Of a stretch of 12,115 nt of DNA, positions 1 to 6,761 are shown piece after piece; the first letter of the stretch is position 1, and each line of letters opens with the position of its first letter. The position numbers and the translations under genes are program-made. The notes below the pieces were generated by a model, which was not told the DNA's origin, searched no databases, and saw only the letters and a program-made list of their open reading frames with translations. Origin of the DNA: an uncultured Collinsella sp. (GTDB taxonomy: Bacteria; Actinomycetota; Coriobacteriia; Coriobacteriales; Coriobacteriaceae); contig URZR01000037.1 of NCBI GenBank assembly GCA_900552425.1, positions 1 through 12,115 on the forward strand. The letters run 5' to 3'.

Positions 1-3000
1 GCCGTGCTGCTCGGCACCCATAAGCGAGCCGGCGCCGCGAATCTCCAGGTCGCGCATGGCGATGCGCATGCCGCTGCCCAAGTCCTGGAACTCGGACAGT
101 GCGGTCAGGCGCGCCGTAGCCTCCTCGGTGAGCGGCAGCTCGCCCGGGAACATAAAGTACGCGTATGCCTGCGTGGCCGAGCGGCCAACACGGCCCTTGA
201 GCTGGTAGAGCTGTGCCAGACCCAGGCGCTGCGAGTCCTCGATGATGAGCGTGTTGGCGGTCGCGTTGTCGATGCCGCTCTCCACGATGGTCGTGGCGAT
301 GAGCACATCGATCTTTTTGGTCGCGAACTCGATCATCACGTCCTCGACCTCGCGCGGGCTCATCTTGCCGTGCGCCACGCCCACGCGCGCCTCGGGCGCG
401 GCCTCGTGCACGCGTGCCACAGCGTCATCGATGGTCTTGACGCGGTTGGACACGTAGTACACCTGTCCGCCGCGACCCACCTCCAGGCGAATCGCCGCGC
501 TCACCACGTCGGGGTCGTACTCCCCCACGTGCACGATCACGGGGCGGCGCCCAGTCGGCGGCGTGGTAATCAGGCTCATATCGCGCACGCCGCTCGTGGC
601 CATCTGCATGGTACGCGGGATGGGCGTGGCCGAAAGCGTGAGCACGTCGATCTGCTCGCGCAGGTTCTTGAGCTGCTCCTTGTGCTGCACGCCAAAGCGC
701 TGCTCCTCGTCGATGATCACCAGGCCCAGGTTCCTGGGGTTCACATCGGCCGAAAGCAGGCGATGCGTGCCGATGAGCACATCAATCGTGCCCTCGGCAA
801 ACGCCTTGAGTGCGCGCTTTTGCTGCGCCGGCGTGCGAAAGCGGCTGAGCACCTCGACCTCAAGGCCAAACGGGGCAAAGCGTTCAAAGAACGTCTCGTA
901 GTGCTGCTGGGCCAGAATGGTCGTGGGGCAGAGCACCATGACCTGGCGACCGGAGTCCACGCACTTAAACGCCGCGCGCAGGGCGACCTCGGTCTTGCCA
1001 AAGCCCACGTCTCCGCACAGCAGGCGGTCCATGGGCTTGGGCGCCTCCATATCGGCCTTAATATCGGCGATGGCCTCCAGCTGATCGCGCGTCTCGTCGT
1101 AGGGGAAGCTCTGCTCCATCTCGATCTGCTCGGGCGTGTCGGGCGGGCAAGCGATACCGGTAATCGAAGAGCGGCGCGTATACAGATCGACCAGGTCAAA
1201 CGCCAGCTTTTTGGCGTTCTTGCGCGCCTTGTTGGTGGCACGCGTCCAGTCGGCGGTGTTGAGCCTGGTCAGGCGCGGCTTGTCACCGTCGGGACCAACG
1301 TAGCGCGTAATGCGGTCAACCTGCTCCAGCGGCACGTAGAGCTTGTCGCCGTCGGCATATTCCAGCAAAAAGTAGTCGCGCTCCTTGCCGCCCACTTCCT
1401 GGCGCGCGATCTCGCTAAAGAGCGCGATGCCGTGAGTGGCGTGCACCACGTAGTCGCCCGGCTTAAACGGGAACGTGATCTGCGTAATGTCCACCTTGCG
1501 GCGGCTGCGCGCGCGGTTGGCGTCCATGCGGGCGTTGAGGTCGGCGATTGAGAACACGGCCAGGTTGGCATCGGGCACCACCACGCCCTGCGGCAAGGCG
1601 GCATCGACAAAGGTCACGCGTCCGCGCGAGATGGTGGGCACGGCGGCGCCGGCGGCAGCCTGGGCGGCACCCGCCTCGAGCGAGCGGGCGTTGAGCGCGT
1701 CGGCCTTGCGTTCGCGAATTGCAGCATGAGCATCCTGGCGGACAGCACGATCGGCAGAATCCGCCGCCGCCACGCGCACACGGTCGCCAATAGCGCCCGC
1801 GTTTTCGGGCGCGGCCGTCAGCGACTCCTCAAAGGTAATACCCTCATCGCCAAAGGTGAGCTCCATCGACTCGCGCGCACCGCGGTCGGGGATGGCAAAC
1901 ACGCAGGCATAGCGCTTGCCCACGACCTCCTGGATGCGCGTCATAAAGCGATTGTCCGAGCCCGCGATGGCCGGCTGCTCAATCTTGAGCTCTGCCGTCA
2001 CCGCACCGCCGGCACGAATCAAGCTCACGTAGTTAAGGCGCTGCTGGGCACCAAAGTCGAGTTGCTGGGCACGCACGTACAGGCCGTCCAGACGGTCGAC
2101 CCCCGCCTCGCCGGCACGCGCCTCGATATCCTCGTAGGCGCGCAGGCAGTCGTCGAACAGCGAGCGCGGCTCGGACAGCACCACGAGCGCCTTGCCGCTC
2201 ACATGCGACAGCGGGCTCACGGTCTGGCCGTACATCACCGGCAAAAAGCGGTCGAGCTCGGGCGTGACGATGCGTGCATCCACCATCTCGAGCAGCGCCG
2301 CCAACTTGCTGTCGTCCTGGCTGGCGCGGTAGAGCGCCACGTGCATGTTGTGAACGGCCTCGTCGGTGAGCGCCAGCTCGCGGCAGGGGAAGATTTCGAT
2401 GCTGTCCTCGTTGCCGATGGTCTGCCCCGTGGAACTCACCATGCGGCGGATGCGATCAATCTCGTCGCCAAAGAACTCAATGCGCACGGGTGCCTTCTCC
2501 TGCGCGGGGAACACCTCGACGGTATCACCGTGCACGCGGAACAGGCCGGGCGCGTCGGCGGCACCGGCATTGGTATAGCCCATGCCCACCAGGCGCTGCG
2601 GCACCTCATCGAAGGGAATCTCCTCGCCCACCGCAAAGGTTGTCGACTCCCAGTAGCGGCTCTCGACTGGCGGCACGCAACGCAGCAACGCGCGGGCCGA
2701 GGCGACCATGATGCAGTTGTCGCCGCGCACGATGCGTCCCAGGGCCTCGCAGCGCTGCGCCACCACGGCATCGTCGGGCACCTGCTCGCGCCACGGATAG
2801 TCCTTGCGCTCGGGAAAGCGGCACACGCGCGCCAGCCCCACATAGGCGGCAAGGCTGCGCGCAGCGCGATCGGCCGCATCCTCGCCGCTCACGATGTAGA
2901 CCGTGGGGCGCGGACGACGCGCAAACTGGGCGGCCGCCATGAGCGTTCGGCCCGACTGAGACACGGCCAGCGTCACGTCCTTGCCAGCATCGAGCCCGGC

Positions 3001-3060
3001 CTCAACGGTCTGCAGCGCCTCGGCAGTGTAGAGCTGCGCGGCTATACGGTGAATGAGCAT
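1..3060 (-). CDS. mfd: Transcription-repair coupling factor Mfd, C-terminus cut by window edge
   Basis: Mfd is the ATP-driven DNA translocase that removes RNA polymerase stalled at lesions and recruits the UvrABC excision machinery. The minus-strand frame is open for 1020 codons from the ATG at 3060-3058 to the window edge, with no stop. The N-terminal part reads as the UvrB-like region. A KPGDYVVHATHGI stretch near residue 533 marks the RNA-polymerase-interacting domain. The RecG-like motor follows, with Walker A GDVGFGKT at residues 683-690 and the helicase motif DEEQRFG at 784-790. The last visible residues are GAEQHG. Family members are about 1150 residues, so roughly 130-180 residues, including the end of the C-terminal UvrA-inhibitory region, lie outside. 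The start is set by GGAGGAA ending about 5 bases before the ATG. The gene is upstream-isolated by terminators; see the hairpin at 3087-3113. Confidence 0.97.
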   Translation of the reverse strand, partial: MLIHRIAAQLYTAEALQTVEAGLDAGKDVTLAVSQSGRTLMAAAQFARRPRPTVYIVSGEDAADRAARSLAAYVGLARVCRFPERKDYPWREQVPDDAVVAQRCEALGRIVRGDNCIMVASARALLRCVPPVESRYWESTTFAVGEEIPFDEVPQRLVGMGYTNAGAADAPGLFRVHGDTVEVFPAQEKAPVRIEFFGDEIDRIRRMVSSTGQTIGNEDSIEIFPCRELALTDEAVHNMHVALYRASQDDSKLAALLEMVDARIVTPELDRFLPVMYGQTVSPLSHVSGKALVVLSEPRSLFDDCLRAYEDIEARAGEAGVDRLDGLYVRAQQLDFGAQQRLNYVSLIRAGGAVTAELKIEQPAIAGSDNRFMTRIQEVVGKRYACVFAIPDRGARESMELTFGDEGITFEESLTAAPENAGAIGDRVRVAAADSADRAVRQDAHAAIRERKADALNARSLEAGAAQAAAGAAVPTISRGRVTFVDAALPQGVVVPDANLAVFSIADLNARMDANRARSRRKVDITQITFPFKPGDYVVHATHGIALFSEIARQEVGGKERDYFLLEYADGDKLYVPLEQVDRITRYVGPDGDKPRLTRLNTADWTRATNKARKNAKKLAFDLVDLYTRRSSITGIACPPDTPEQIEMEQSFPYDETRDQLEAIADIKADMEAPKPMDRLLCGDVGFGKTEVALRAAFKCVDSGRQVMVLCPTTILAQQHYETFFERFAPFGLEVEVLSRFRTPAQQKRALKAFAEGTIDVLIGTHRLLSADVNPRNLGLVIIDEEQRFGVQHKEQLKNLREQIDVLTLSATPIPRTMQMATSGVRDMSLITTPPTGRRPVIVHVGEYDPDVVSAAIRLEVGRGGQVYYVSNRVKTIDDAVARVHEAAPEARVGVAHGKMSPREVEDVMIEFATKKIDVLIATTIVESGIDNATANTLIIEDSQRLGLAQLYQLKGRVGRSATQAYAYFMFPGELPLTEEATARLTALSEFQDLGSGMRIAMRDLEIRGAGSLMGAEQHG

Positions 3061-3086
3061 GCTGTTCCTCCGGCATTGCAACGCCA

Positions 3087-3113
3087 AAAGCCCGCCGAGG
3101 CAAGCTCGGCGGG
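3087..3113 (-). terminator. Terminator-like hairpin in the mfd leader
   Basis: Perfect 9-bp GC-rich stem (arms 3091-3099 and 3105-3113, CCCGCCGAG/CTCGGCGGG) with a 5-nt loop. Read on the minus strand it is followed by C and four T. It lies only about 15 bases before the mfd Shine-Dalgarno, and I see no promoter between hairpin and start. It is either a second terminator behind the zinc-ribbon gene or an attenuator that mfd transcripts must read through. Confidence 0.6.
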
Positions 3114-3187
3114 TCGTTCGTCAAATTCGTTGCCTGTCATGGTAACGCATGGAGAGAACTCCAGCCCAAGCGTACGCCCAGCCCCGC

Positions 3188-3220
3188 AAAAAACGCCAGA
3201 CGGACGAGCCGCCTGGCGTT
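3188..3220 (-). terminator. Intrinsic terminator of the zinc-ribbon membrane protein gene
   Basis: Arms 3192-3203 and 3209-3220 form a 12-bp stem (outer part AACGCCAG/CTGGCGTT) with one A-C mismatch and a 5-nt loop. On the minus strand the stem runs into six T (plus-strand A run 3188-3193). It lies 25 bases past the stop of the 3245-4291 gene, the right place for its terminator. Confidence 0.8.
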
Positions 3221-3244
3221 ATCAGAGTGAGCTATACGCCGAGT

Positions 3245-4291
3245 CTAATCATAGACGCCCATTTTAAGCAGTGTGAAGGTCGGGGCGCCGTCACCCTTCG
3301 CGACGCGGACCGTGCAAGTCTCAGTACGGCCCCTGGATGCGTCCGCTTGAATTGCGGCGATGAACTGGTTCTCTGGCAGGCCGTAGGTGCTCTCGGGGAT
3401 GTCGGAAGGAAGTAACATGCCGCCAGCACTGTAGACCTCATAGGTGAGCTCGTAGATGTTGTCGCCAAGGTCAGTCGCGTCCGTAACGATGGCACACGGT
3501 GGGTTGTAATTTCCCTGGCCATATTCCTGTTTCAGATACAAGTACCCACCATGCGCTTCGGCCGAATCAGGAATCGCCTGCCCCTCCGGCGTTCTGTCAT
3601 AAGTCATATCGGCATCGGAAAGCGTCAGACCCGTCAAGCGGTTGAGTTCCCTATTGACCACATCAGTCGCTATACGCTGGAGATTACCGATGTCATAGTC
3701 ACCTTTCTCGATTCGATACGGCGCGTTGTCAATAAAATGGCACCAGATAAACTTGACCAGCTTGTATTTCTCGTCATCAGAAAGTCCGTCAGTCGAATCG
3801 AAAGCACCTGTCTGATACCAGTCCCGATCGAAGTGTTCCTCCGTAAAGTTCGACAGGAACAGGTTCGCCGCGGCATAAGTTGCCTGGTCGTTGAGGTCGA
3901 CTTTTACGCTGCTGCCCGTCTGCTCGGGCTCATCCGCCTCGTCCTCGTCGGCGGCAGGCTTCTCCTTGGCGCTTCCCTTGTCCTTGTGCTCTGCCGAACC
4001 CTCGTCGGACCCAAGTACCGTAATCCGCGATGAATTGCCCTGCCCAAGCGGACCCAGCACGCCGGTCAGTGCCAGTGCAGCGCCAGCGGCAACCAGCACG
4101 CCCGCTACACATATGCCGATAATCACCGCCCGCTTATGCGATTTCTTTTGCACGGAAGGCATCCCTGCCGCCGGCATCGGCGCGGGCTCAGCAGGCGCGG
4201 CCGCCGGAGAAGCAACACCCATGCGCGCCCCGCAGTTCGTGCAAAAATCGGCTCCGTCGGGCATCTCGGAGCCACACTTGGTGCAAAACAT
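3245..4291 (-). CDS. Zinc-ribbon, single-TM membrane protein with exported domain, function unknown
   Basis: A 348-residue protein. Residues 3-20 are a small zinc ribbon, CTKC...CTNC (C3, C6, C17, C20), expected in the cytoplasm. A proline/alanine-rich linker leads to KKSHKR and one hydrophobic segment at about 55-79, then an acidic, low-complexity linker (about 95-125, with DEDEADEPEQ). The rest (about 135-348) is probably an extracytoplasmic globular domain, with YAAANLFLSNF near 139-149 and many aromatic residues. I know this architecture from many Gram-positive and actinobacterial hypotheticals but recognise no function; an envelope role is inference. Translation was set at 4291, not the in-frame ATG at 4321, because GAGGGG lies about 9 bases before 4291, 4321 has no ribosome site, and the predicted promoter would exclude it. 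A terminator follows; no partner gene is evident. Confidence 0.85.
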   Translation of the reverse strand: MFCTKCGSEMPDGADFCTNCGARMGVASPAAAPAEPAPMPAAGMPSVQKKSHKRAVIIGICVAGVLVAAGAALALTGVLGPLGQGNSSRITVLGSDEGSAEHKDKGSAKEKPAADEDEADEPEQTGSSVKVDLNDQATYAAANLFLSNFTEEHFDRDWYQTGAFDSTDGLSDDEKYKLVKFIWCHFIDNAPYRIEKGDYDIGNLQRIATDVVNRELNRLTGLTLSDADMTYDRTPEGQAIPDSAEAHGGYLYLKQEYGQGNYNPPCAIVTDATDLGDNIYELTYEVYSAGGMLLPSDIPESTYGLPENQFIAAIQADASRGRTETCTVRVAKGDGAPTFTLLKMGVYD

Positions 4292-4329
4292 ATTCGGGTA
4301 TCCCCTCACAACAAACAGCATCTGTCGCC

Positions 4330-4335
4330 ATCATA
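4330..4335 (-). promoter_or_regulatory. Putative -10 box of the zinc-ribbon gene
   Basis: Minus-strand TATGAT (5 of 6 to consensus) would place the transcript start near 4323 and give a leader of about 30 bases before the ATG at 4291. No good -35 box is visible at 16-18 bases, so this is a weak call. Confidence 0.35.
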
Positions 4336-4357
4336 TTGAGCCTTCGCGGCCCAAATG

Positions 4358-4369
4358 TGTTGCGCAACA
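4358..4369. promoter_or_regulatory. 12-bp perfect palindrome TGTTGCGCAACA, possible operator
   Basis: A self-complementary 12-mer about 25 bases upstream of the putative -10 of the zinc-ribbon gene. The position and symmetry suit a dimeric regulator, but no cognate regulator is encoded nearby and chance occurrence is possible. Confidence 0.25.
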
Positions 4370-4409
4370 TTGGCCACAGCCTTCGGACGCTGGCAAAACG
4401 TGCCGGCCC

Positions 4410-4490
4410 CTACCCCGTCACGCGCACGCTGGGGCAAAGGTCTGCCAGCGGGCACTCGTCGCACTTGGGCTTGCGGGCGTCGCGCAAACT
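4410..4490 (-). pseudogene. Decayed duplicate of the 3' end of nth
   Basis: Read on the minus strand this gives SLRDARKPKCDECPLADLC, then PSVRVTG and a TAG, matching the last residues of the intact Nth, which end in PSVRVS. A perfect 47-bp match joins 4426-4472 to 6049-6095. Around it the differences are mostly synonymous (GAC/GAT, CGC/CGT, GTG/GTA, CGC/CGG). The first iron-sulfur cysteine is replaced by arginine. Two extra bases just upstream shift the frame, after which similarity is lost. Only about 22 codons remain and there is no start, so it is non-functional. The mix of identity and synonymous change suggests it came from a related but different nth allele and is not a fresh copy of its neighbour. 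It lies on the far side of the ATPase gene from the real nth. Confidence 0.85.
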
Positions 4491-4598
4491 GCACGGCTGC
4501 CATCAGCATCCGGTCCGCTCACCCAAAACGCGCATGCCCAACGCCCTCTGCACAAAACAGCCTGAACGGACAGCATCAATTATCAGCTGCCACCTGTG

Positions 4599-4690
4599 CT
4601 ACTTTGTAATTATGGCAATTCCTACTTTATAGTTGTGGTAACTTCTAGTTAGCAATTATGGTTATTTTGCCTTGGCAATGTGGCAAATCC
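4599..4690. repeat. Tandem 23-bp AT-rich repeats upstream of the ATPase gene
   Basis: Three abutting 23-bp units at 4599-4621, 4622-4644 and 4645-4667, each starting CTA and centred on a core near AATTATGGYAATT (cores at 4608, 4631 and 4654). Units 1-2 and 1-3 each agree at about 17 of 23 positions. A degenerate fourth unit (4668-4690, with GTGGCAA one base out of phase) may follow. There are no spacers. The array overlaps the best promoter for the ATPase, so it may be a set of operator or iteron-like protein-binding sites. Confidence 0.75.
4604..4633 (+). promoter_or_regulatory. Putative promoter of the AAA+ ATPase gene
   Basis: TTGTAA (4604-4609) and TATAGT (4628-4633) are 18 bases apart, giving 4/6 and 5/6 matches to the vegetative consensus. 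Both boxes lie inside the first two 23-bp repeats. Transcription would start near 4640 and leave a leader of about 158 bases before the ATG at 4798. Confidence 0.45.
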
Positions 4691-4797
4691 CGAAGACCTG
4701 CCACGAAACCCGGCGGATACCGACAAACTCGTCACGAAGCTTTCGAACCAAAAGCATGCCTGCGAGCATGCGATGCAAGACACGAAGGGCATTAAAA

Positions 4798-5955
4798 ATG
4801 ATTGAGCGAACCATGGCCCATAAGCTACGCGACATGTCAGAATGGTTCCCCGTCGTCTCGCTTACGGGGCCACGCCAAAGCGGCAAGTCGACTCTCATCA
4901 AGGCCGTCTTTCCTGAATATGAATATCTCAACCTCGAGAACCCGGAAGTCCGTCGCGCCGCACTCGATGACCCCGTCGGCTTTATCAGCAGGCGCCCCGA
5001 TCATCTAATCATCGACGAAGCCCAATATGCACCGGAGCTGTTCAGCATGATTCAGGTCGCCTCCGACGAGCGCGGAAGGGCCGGCCAGTATGTATTGTCC
5101 GGCTCGCAAAACTTTTTGCTCATGCACAACATCCAGCAATCGCTTGCCGGGCGCGTCGGCATGCTCAAGCTCTTACCTCTCTCCTACCAGGAGCTCAGCG
5201 ATACGCAAATCTCGCTTGACACCTACCTGATTCGCGGGGGATACCCGCGCATATATGATGCGGGCATCCCCATCGACATGTTCTACCAAAATTACCTTAT
5301 GACCTATGTGGAACGCGACGCGGGCGGCCTTCTCGACGTGCGCAACCTGAGCTCCTTTAGAAAAATGATCGGGCTGTGCGCGGCTTGCGTGGGAGGGCTG
5401 CTCAACCTATCAAGACTCGCCGCTGATGTGGGAGTCGCCACGGCGACGATCGGCTCGTGGCTTTCGATCCTGCAGTCAAGCTATTTGGTGTTCCTACTTC
5501 AGCCATATGCTGGAAACATGCGCAAGCGGCTTACCAAAGCGCCAAAACTGTACTTCTACGACACGGGGCTACTTTGCCATCTGCTTGGAATTCACGACGA
5601 GCGCAGCCTCATGAACCACCCCCTAAGCGGGGAAATATTCGAAAACCTCGTTGTCTCAGAACGCCAGAAGGCATATCTCAACAGAGGCATCGAGCCCACG
5701 CTTGTCTTTTATCGCGACGACAGCAAACGAGAGATCGACCTTATCGATCTAACAGAGCCGGCTCGCCCTCAGGCGTTCGAAATCAAATCGGGCGCTACCT
5801 ATCGCGACTCATTCGCTCGACACCTACGCTCCGTTGGTTCCGAACTTGGCATTCCCGCAAAGGACCGAGCCGTCGTATATCACGGCTCCGAGAGCTACGA
5901 TACCGAGGGCGCATCGGTTGTGCCGGCAGAAGAGCTCTTGCTTCGGGAGCCGTAG
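4798..5955 (+). CDS. AAA+ ATPase with DUF4143 C-terminal domain
   Basis: A 385-residue protein of the large bacterial ATPase family with an N-terminal AAA and a C-terminal DUF4143 domain; its cellular role is not established. Visible parts: FPVVSLTGPRQSGKST with Walker A at 24-32, Walker B HLIIDEAQ at 70-76, the sensor-like VLSGSQN at 99-105, a helical/winged-helix-like region (about 185-245), and a C-terminal region with GEIFENLVVSE (278-288), REIDLI (311-316) and FEIKSG (327-332). The last three resemble the spaced acidic and lysine residues of PD-(D/E)XK nuclease folds, though activity is unproven. The frame is open from 4672, but I chose the ATG at 4798: GAAGGG lies 8 bases before it, family members begin just before such an MIER segment, and the earlier frame runs across the repeats. 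It is the only plus-strand gene and sits between two nth 3' ends, which suggests acquisition as a unit. Confidence 0.9.
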   Translation: MIERTMAHKLRDMSEWFPVVSLTGPRQSGKSTLIKAVFPEYEYLNLENPEVRRAALDDPVGFISRRPDHLIIDEAQYAPELFSMIQVASDERGRAGQYVLSGSQNFLLMHNIQQSLAGRVGMLKLLPLSYQELSDTQISLDTYLIRGGYPRIYDAGIPIDMFYQNYLMTYVERDAGGLLDVRNLSSFRKMIGLCAACVGGLLNLSRLAADVGVATATIGSWLSILQSSYLVFLLQPYAGNMRKRLTKAPKLYFYDTGLLCHLLGIHDERSLMNHPLSGEIFENLVVSERQKAYLNRGIEPTLVFYRDDSKREIDLIDLTEPARPQAFEIKSGATYRDSFARHLRSVGSELGIPAKDRAVVYHGSESYDTEGASVVPAEELLLREP

Positions 5956-6005
5956 CGAGCGTCGCGGGAACCGGCCACGCCTTGATTTGTGCAGCTTGGA
6001 GGCAC

Positions 6006-6032
6006 GCAAGGGCGGAGGCGTCACGCCCTTGC
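6006..6032. terminator. Hairpin between convergent ATPase and nth genes
   Basis: Perfect 9-bp stem GCAAGGGCG/CGCCCTTGC (6006-6014 and 6024-6032) with a 9-nt loop. It begins 3 bases past the nth stop and 50 bases past the ATPase stop. Neither strand has a T-tract after it, so it may be a weak bidirectional terminator or a transcript-end stabiliser. Confidence 0.45.
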
Positions 6033-6035
6033 AGT

Positions 6036-6698
6036 CTAGCTCACCCGTACGCTGGGGCAAAGGTCTGCCAGCGGGCACTCGTCGCACTTGGGCTTACGGG
6101 CATCGCAAATCTCGCGACCAAAGGTGATCCATTGGTGGTTGACCGACTCCCAATACTCGTGTGGCAAAATCTTGAGCAGACCTTGCTCGGTCTTGAGCGG
6201 CTCCTTGGCATGCGTCTTGGGGCTCAGCATCAGGCGGTGCGCGATGCGGTTGACGTGCGTATCCACCGCGATGCCTTCCACGATGCCAAACCCAACGTTG
6301 AGTACGATGTTCGCCGTCTTGCGCCCCACGCCCGGCAGCTTTACAAGCTCCTTCATGTCGGCCGGCACCTCGCCGCCGTAGTCGGCAACAATCATCTGCG
6401 CAGCCTCCACAGCATGCTTGGCCTTACTCTTATAAAAGCCGAGTGACTTAATGGTGTCCGCCACGTCGGTCACACTTGCCCCCGCCATGGCCTCGGGCGT
6501 GGGCCACTGGGCAAACAGTTGGGGCGTCACCTTGTTGACCTGCGCGTCGGTCGTCTGAGCCGAGAGCAGTACCGCAATGAGCAGCCTAAAGGGATTCTCG
6601 TGGTCCAAAAAGCACTCGACCGGTCCATAGCGGCGGTTGAGGCGCTCGCACACCTCAACGGCGCGTTCGCGTTTGGCGGCATTGGTCTCGCGTGGCAT
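6036..6698 (-). CDS. nth: Endonuclease III (DNA glycosylase/AP lyase)
   Basis: Endonuclease III removes oxidised pyrimidines and cleaves the abasic site in base excision repair. The 220-residue product is close to the usual 211. It shows LLSAQTTD at 44-51, the helix-hairpin-helix LPGVGRKTA at 121-129 with the catalytic lysine K127, the catalytic aspartate in VDTHV (D146), and the C-terminal 4Fe-4S ligands C198-X6-C205-X2-C208-X5-C214. The start at 6698 follows GAGGAG by 5 bases; an in-frame GTG at 6722 lies upstream of that site and is less likely. The ABC transporter gene ends 63 bases upstream on the same strand, so co-transcription is possible. The last 47 or so bases are repeated exactly at 4426-4472. 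If an element inserted here, this 3' end could have been supplied by it. Confidence 0.97.
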   Translation of the reverse strand: MPRETNAAKRERAVEVCERLNRRYGPVECFLDHENPFRLLIAVLLSAQTTDAQVNKVTPQLFAQWPTPEAMAGASVTDVADTIKSLGFYKSKAKHAVEAAQMIVADYGGEVPADMKELVKLPGVGRKTANIVLNVGFGIVEGIAVDTHVNRIAHRLMLSPKTHAKEPLKTEQGLLKILPHEYWESVNHQWITFGREICDARKPKCDECPLADLCPSVRVS

Positions 6699-6761
6699 AA
6701 CGACTCCTCGGCTCAGCGGCACAACAAAACTACGGGCACGATTGTCCCACGTATGGGGTCG

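Larger units (their letters stand above)
4292..4797. other. Gene-free stretch between divergent genes: two promoters, nth remnant, tandem repeats
   Basis: No intact gene is supported here. From left to right it holds the likely promoter of the zinc-ribbon gene (about 4330-4335), a 12-bp palindrome (4358-4369), a decayed nth 3' end (4410-4490), an unassigned stretch (4491-4598), the 23-bp tandem repeats (4599-4690) and an untranslated leader (4691-4797). In the leader GCATGC occurs twice, 6 bases apart, and could form a short stem. Short open frames here on both strands lack ribosome sites. Confidence 0.7.

Noticed and set aside
4..3267. Two long plus-strand open frames (4-1551 and 1726-3267) across mfd
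   Set aside because: Both are codon-aligned antisense shadows of mfd, whose motifs and ribosome site are clear on the minus strand.
3551..4565. Plus-strand open frames opposite the zinc-ribbon gene (3551-4033, 3891-4565)
   Set aside because: They are shadows of the gene on the other strand and have no recognisable protein features.
4599..4690. CRISPR array
   Set aside because: The 23-bp units abut with no spacers and no cas genes are nearby.
4672..4797. N-terminal extension of the ATPase to an upstream start
   Set aside because: The extension crosses the fourth repeat, has no ribosome site at 4672 and its residues are not family-like; the ATG at 4798 has a Shine-Dalgarno.
6699..6761. Terminator between the ABC exporter and nth
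   Set aside because: Only a 4-bp CCCA/TGGG stem (6746-6757) and an imperfect GGG/CCC pairing are present; too weak to call, so co-transcription remains open.
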